Below the pieces are notes generated by a model. The model did not search any database, had not been told where the DNA came from, and saw only the letters and a program-made list of their open reading frames with translations. DNA of 64,000 nt from JAAXGI01 sp963579625 (GTDB taxonomy: Bacteria; Gemmatimonadota; Gemmatimonadetes; Longimicrobiales; Gaopeijiaceae): the NCBI GenBank assembly GCA_963579625.1, contig CAUZHN010000003.1:4949-68948 (forward strand). The letters are read 5' to 3'. Positions 61,254 through 64,000 of this stretch are shown here, piece by piece (position 1 is the first letter of the stretch; every line of letters begins with the position of its first letter). Made by a program: the position numbers and the translations under genes.

Positions 61254-62654
61254 ATGAAAGGCAAGAACTGGATCCAGAGAGGCTTTGAAAGCTTCATGTG
61301 GGGAGGGATTTTAGGACTGGTGTTACCGGCAATCGCTGCAGCCCAGGCTCCGACTTCTATCACCTACGCCAAGGATGTGGCACCGATACTTCAAGAAAAC
61401 TGCCAACGGTGTCATCGAGAGGGGAGTGTTGCTCCGATGACCCTCTTGACCTATGAAGACGCACGGTCTTTTGCTCCTCTGATCAAGTACAACGTAGAAA
61501 ACCGATTCATGCCACCGTGGCCATTGGATGTAGGGGTGGGAATCCAACACTTCCAGAATGACCCATCGCTCACGAACGATGAGATCGAAACGATTGCCCA
61601 GTGGGTGGATGCAGGCGCTCCTTTAGGTGATCAGGCCGATCTTCTGCCGAATCCGGTTTTCCCCGATTGGGGTTCGGAGTGGACATTCCAGGATGAATTG
61701 GGTCGTGGGCCGGATGTGATTATCACTTCTCCTGGATACACCGTTAGGGCCAACGGGATGGACCAGTGGCCCAACTTGTATCCCGTGGAAATGACGCCAG
61801 AACTTGGGATAACGGGAGAGCGCTGGGTCAGGGCCGTGGAGCTCAGACCTGCGAAGCCAGAATTTTATGGGGTCTTCCACCACGGCTCGGCTAGAGTGAT
61901 CAATCGGATGCCGGAAGACGTGTATCAGGGGCCGGGAACCCACCAGCCGCCTCCGGAGGTTAGGGCCAGTCAGCGGGACCAGCTGGCAGAGGCAGCGGTC
62001 GGTGTAAAGGGTGCTATCTACCCCGAGGGTACTGGAAGACTCCTGAAAGAGGGAGACCAGGTCTTATTCAATCCGCATTTCTATCCGGCCAGGCTTACGG
62101 CAGACCTAGAAGATGTCTCACTGCAGGTCGGGGTGTGGCTGTATCCGGAGGGTGAGATCCCGTATCCGACCGAGGGCGACGTCGTCTTCGACCAAACGTC
62201 GATGCCGGGAATGGAGGATAATCCTCTCATCATCCCGCCGAATAGCCAGGCAATTTATAAGACGTCTTTCCGTCTCGAAGGGAATGCCAAGGTTCACTCA
62301 CTCCGGGGACATATGCATCTGCTCGGCGGTTACAACATCTTGGAGGTTCTCTATCCAGACGGCCGGTACGAATTGCTTAATAAGCTTGACTGGGACCAGC
62401 GTTGGCATACGCAGTTCATTTACGAAGAAGATGCACAGCCTCTGTTGCCAGAGGGTACGACGATCATGATCACGACGATCTTTGATAACACGGAGAACAA
62501 TGGCCAGAATCCTGATCCCGACCAGTGGGTGTTAGGCCGGTCCCGCACGGTTGATGAGATGTGGAGATTGCGGGTCGGGATGACGTTTTACAGCGATGAA
62601 GATTTCGCGCGGCTGGTTTCCGATCGGGATGGGAAGCCGATGGCAATGAGGTAG
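61254..62654 (+). CDS. Exported cytochrome c/type II copper monooxygenase-like protein
   Basis: 466 residues from ATG 61254; an upstream-open frame to 61140 adds an unlikely leader. Signal peptide (LGLVLPAIAAAQ) then a heme-binding cytochrome c-type segment, YAKDVAPILQENCQRCHREG (CxxCH), with a possible Met ligand in NRFMPPWP. The C-terminal ~250 residues resemble the copper type II ascorbate-dependent monooxygenase fold: a GVFHHGSARV segment and the RGHMHLLGGYNI HxMH-like copper motif. Periplasmic oxidation is likely; substrate unknown. A decayed partial copy lies at 59482-59676. Confidence 0.78.
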   Translation: MKGKNWIQRGFESFMWGGILGLVLPAIAAAQAPTSITYAKDVAPILQENCQRCHREGSVAPMTLLTYEDARSFAPLIKYNVENRFMPPWPLDVGVGIQHFQNDPSLTNDEIETIAQWVDAGAPLGDQADLLPNPVFPDWGSEWTFQDELGRGPDVIITSPGYTVRANGMDQWPNLYPVEMTPELGITGERWVRAVELRPAKPEFYGVFHHGSARVINRMPEDVYQGPGTHQPPPEVRASQRDQLAEAAVGVKGAIYPEGTGRLLKEGDQVLFNPHFYPARLTADLEDVSLQVGVWLYPEGEIPYPTEGDVVFDQTSMPGMEDNPLIIPPNSQAIYKTSFRLEGNAKVHSLRGHMHLLGGYNILEVLYPDGRYELLNKLDWDQRWHTQFIYEEDAQPLLPEGTTIMITTIFDNTENNGQNPDPDQWVLGRSRTVDEMWRLRVGMTFYSDEDFARLVSDRDGKPMAMR

Positions 62655-62717
62655 CACCGGCTCTATAGGTCGAACTTGGGAGCCTGGCGGTTTCTGTCTG
62701 ATGTCTTAAGGAAGGTA

Positions 62718-62755
62718 AGGGGTGCGTCCCAGAGGATTTGGACGTGCCCCTCTGC
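62718..62755 (+). terminator. Hairpin after the copper-monooxygenase-like gene
   Basis: AGGGGTGCGTCC (62718-62729) pairs with GGACGTGCCCCT (62740-62751) over 12 bp with two G-U pairs and a 10-base loop. The tail CTGCCTTATT is only weakly T-rich. It may be a terminator or a bidirectional stem. Confidence 0.45.
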
Positions 62756-62905
62756 CTTATTCGTTGGGATCGGGTTCTTTCTCGGGTCTTTCCCGACTGT
62801 AGTTTAGGGCAGCGGTTAGGCGAGCTTTGAGGTTGTGGCTTGATCATGGCGTGGGCACATCCAACTAGACGGTTTGTCGGAAGACTCCCCATTTAAGTGG
62901 AAGAT

Positions 62906-63916
62906 ATGACGATGAGATCTCGAACCCTGTCGGCACAGATGGGACTTCTAATTGCGGGGCTTGTGCTCGCGAACGTGCAAACGTTAGATGCACAACTGAC
63001 GCCCACTCATCCCTTAATGCAAACGGACTTGAAAATACGAACTGTGCGCGATTACGGTCAGCCCGTTCTTCCGATCTTTGAGGGATGGTATCCCAACGAA
63101 GACGGGACATATGATCTCTGCTTCGGTTACTTTAGCCTGAACCGGATAGAGGTGCTGGACATCCCTATCGGAGAGGACAACTTCCTCGAACCAGCCCGCT
63201 TTAACGGTGTTCAACCCACCCACTTCGTAGCTCAGGGACCCCGTGAGTTCGACCCAACACGGAGCGCACCAGGTGCCCTACGGGGGACCACTGGAAGAAG
63301 TCTGCAGGGCAAGACCTGCGTCTTCGTCGTGAATGTACCAGCGGATATAGGAAGTGAGCGTGTTTGGTGGAACTTACGAATCGATGGTCAAACCTATCGC
63401 GTACCAGGCCATATCTCAGTGAGACCGTATAGGATTGACAATCTCACGAATTCTGTGGGTATGGCGATGGAGGGGGACGAAGAGAATCGCGTTTTCGGGG
63501 GAGATCGCACAGCACCCCTGGTCAAGTTCATCGTGCCATCCGGGCCAGAGGTAAGAGGTAAGGGCGGCGCGACGGCTGGGCCGATCACGACTCGGGTTGG
63601 GACTCCGCTTCCACTTACGATTTCGAATGCCCTGCCGAGCATGACGGTAGGTGGCCAACAACGTAGCCAGGATGACGAAATAAGTCTTTCCCGACAGAGC
63701 TTGAGCTGGATAAAATTTAGTGGACCACGGGGTGATGTGAGTTTCACCCCCGAAAGCAGTGGGATCGAGGTGGGTATGGTTCCCGTCGAGCAGACCACCG
63801 AAGTGACATTCAGCGAACCCGGTGACTATGTGCTACTGGTGCAAGTGCTCAACGGGAGCTTTGGTAACCAGTGTTGCTGGACGAACGCTTATGTGAACGT
63901 TGCTGTCACTCAGTAG
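62906..63916 (+). CDS. Secreted protein of unknown function
   Basis: 336 residues from ATG 62906 (GTG 62897 is possible). Signal peptide (MGLLIAGLVLANVQTLDAQ). The mature part is beta-rich: PVLPIFEGWYPNEDGTYDLC, YFSLNRIEVLDIPIGEDNF and a C-terminal EPGDYVLLVQVLNGS. It has two late cysteines (GNQCCWTN). I recognise no family. Its location next to two exported metalloenzymes suggests a periplasmic role. The final 84 bp of the window hold nothing recognisable. Confidence 0.7.
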   Translation: MTMRSRTLSAQMGLLIAGLVLANVQTLDAQLTPTHPLMQTDLKIRTVRDYGQPVLPIFEGWYPNEDGTYDLCFGYFSLNRIEVLDIPIGEDNFLEPARFNGVQPTHFVAQGPREFDPTRSAPGALRGTTGRSLQGKTCVFVVNVPADIGSERVWWNLRIDGQTYRVPGHISVRPYRIDNLTNSVGMAMEGDEENRVFGGDRTAPLVKFIVPSGPEVRGKGGATAGPITTRVGTPLPLTISNALPSMTVGGQQRSQDDEISLSRQSLSWIKFSGPRGDVSFTPESSGIEVGMVPVEQTTEVTFSEPGDYVLLVQVLNGSFGNQCCWTNAYVNVAVTQ

Positions 63917-64000
63917 GTGCGATGGCGCCGTACGAAAGGGATTTAGGCCAGTTCAAGTCATTCAAACAGGTGGACGAGTCACAGTGACTCCAAACCCCTA

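Noticed and set aside
1..64000. CRISPR arrays, prophage, integrase or rRNA genes
   Set aside because: None was seen: no regularly spaced repeats, no phage or integrase genes, no rRNA-like sequence.

Overview
The window is a compact, moderately GC-rich bacterial chromosome segment, almost all on the + strand. Genes often overlap by 1-4 bases (ATGA, GTGA and TTGA junctions). No phage, plasmid or CRISPR genes were seen. The gene set is: bshA (bacillithiol), a DUF4159/DUF4175 envelope pair, a squalene-synthase-type enzyme, type III pantothenate kinase, archaeal-type prolyl-tRNA synthetase, CIRCE-controlled groESL, many c-type cytochromes and lipoproteins, and a PQQ dehydrogenase. This suggests an aerobic, Gram-negative-type, free-living bacterium. 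My best guess is a Gemmatimonadota-like lineage, but this is inferred from gene content and order only.

Layout. 1-7.1 kb: truncated folC, hisS, a small membrane protein, proS, lysA and guaA. 7.1-8.8 kb: a scar zone with a lone lipoprotein, a 316-bp MITE-like element and a decayed M48 metalloprotease lipoprotein, then a methylmalonyl-CoA epimerase. 8.8-16.2 kb: trxA, rsmI and a tightly coupled four-gene envelope module (DUF4159, DUF4175, TPR-like protein, GATase-like exported protein). 16.2-19.5 kb: an MPN/JAB-DinG helicase fusion and an FAH-family hydrolase. 19.5-24 kb: a truncated flavoprotein copy, then an intact Tat-exported flavoprotein, a three-domain beta-sandwich protein and a diheme cytochrome c. 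24-33 kb: a TonB-like protein, valS, a lipoprotein, an A-type Fe-S carrier, a frameshifted MBL hydrolase, purN, purH and tRNA-Ser(UGA). 33-40 kb: a PQQ dehydrogenase, a structured non-coding region, an RnfD-like membrane protein with Sel1 repeats coupled to a catalytically unlikely FGE-like protein, and an NHL propeller protein. 40-45.6 kb: asd, proC, DUF2203, a MATE transporter, murB (minus) and a DCC thiol protein. 45.7-56 kb: secD, secF, tatD, mutL, miaA, bshA, nadC, birA and coaX. 56-59.4 kb: a squalene/phytoene synthase (minus) and groES-groEL with promoter and CIRCE. 59.4-64 kb: a minus-strand gene remnant, an exported amidohydrolase, a cytochrome c/copper monooxygenase-like protein and a secreted protein of unknown function.

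How the genes work together. Housekeeping blocks cover translation (hisS, proS, valS, miaA, rsmI, tRNA-Ser), purines (guaA, purN, purH), lysine/threonine and proline (lysA, asd, proC), cofactors (folC, nadC, birA, coaX, bshA), the cell wall (murB), secretion (secDF), repair (mutL, dinG) and folding (groESL). The accessory part is mostly periplasmic redox. The best candidates for an undescribed system are the Tat flavoprotein/beta-sandwich/diheme cytochrome operon, the RnfD-like/Sel1 plus FGE-like pair, and the DUF4159-DUF4175 module. Several broken genes sit beside these accessory loci, so those regions are turning over.
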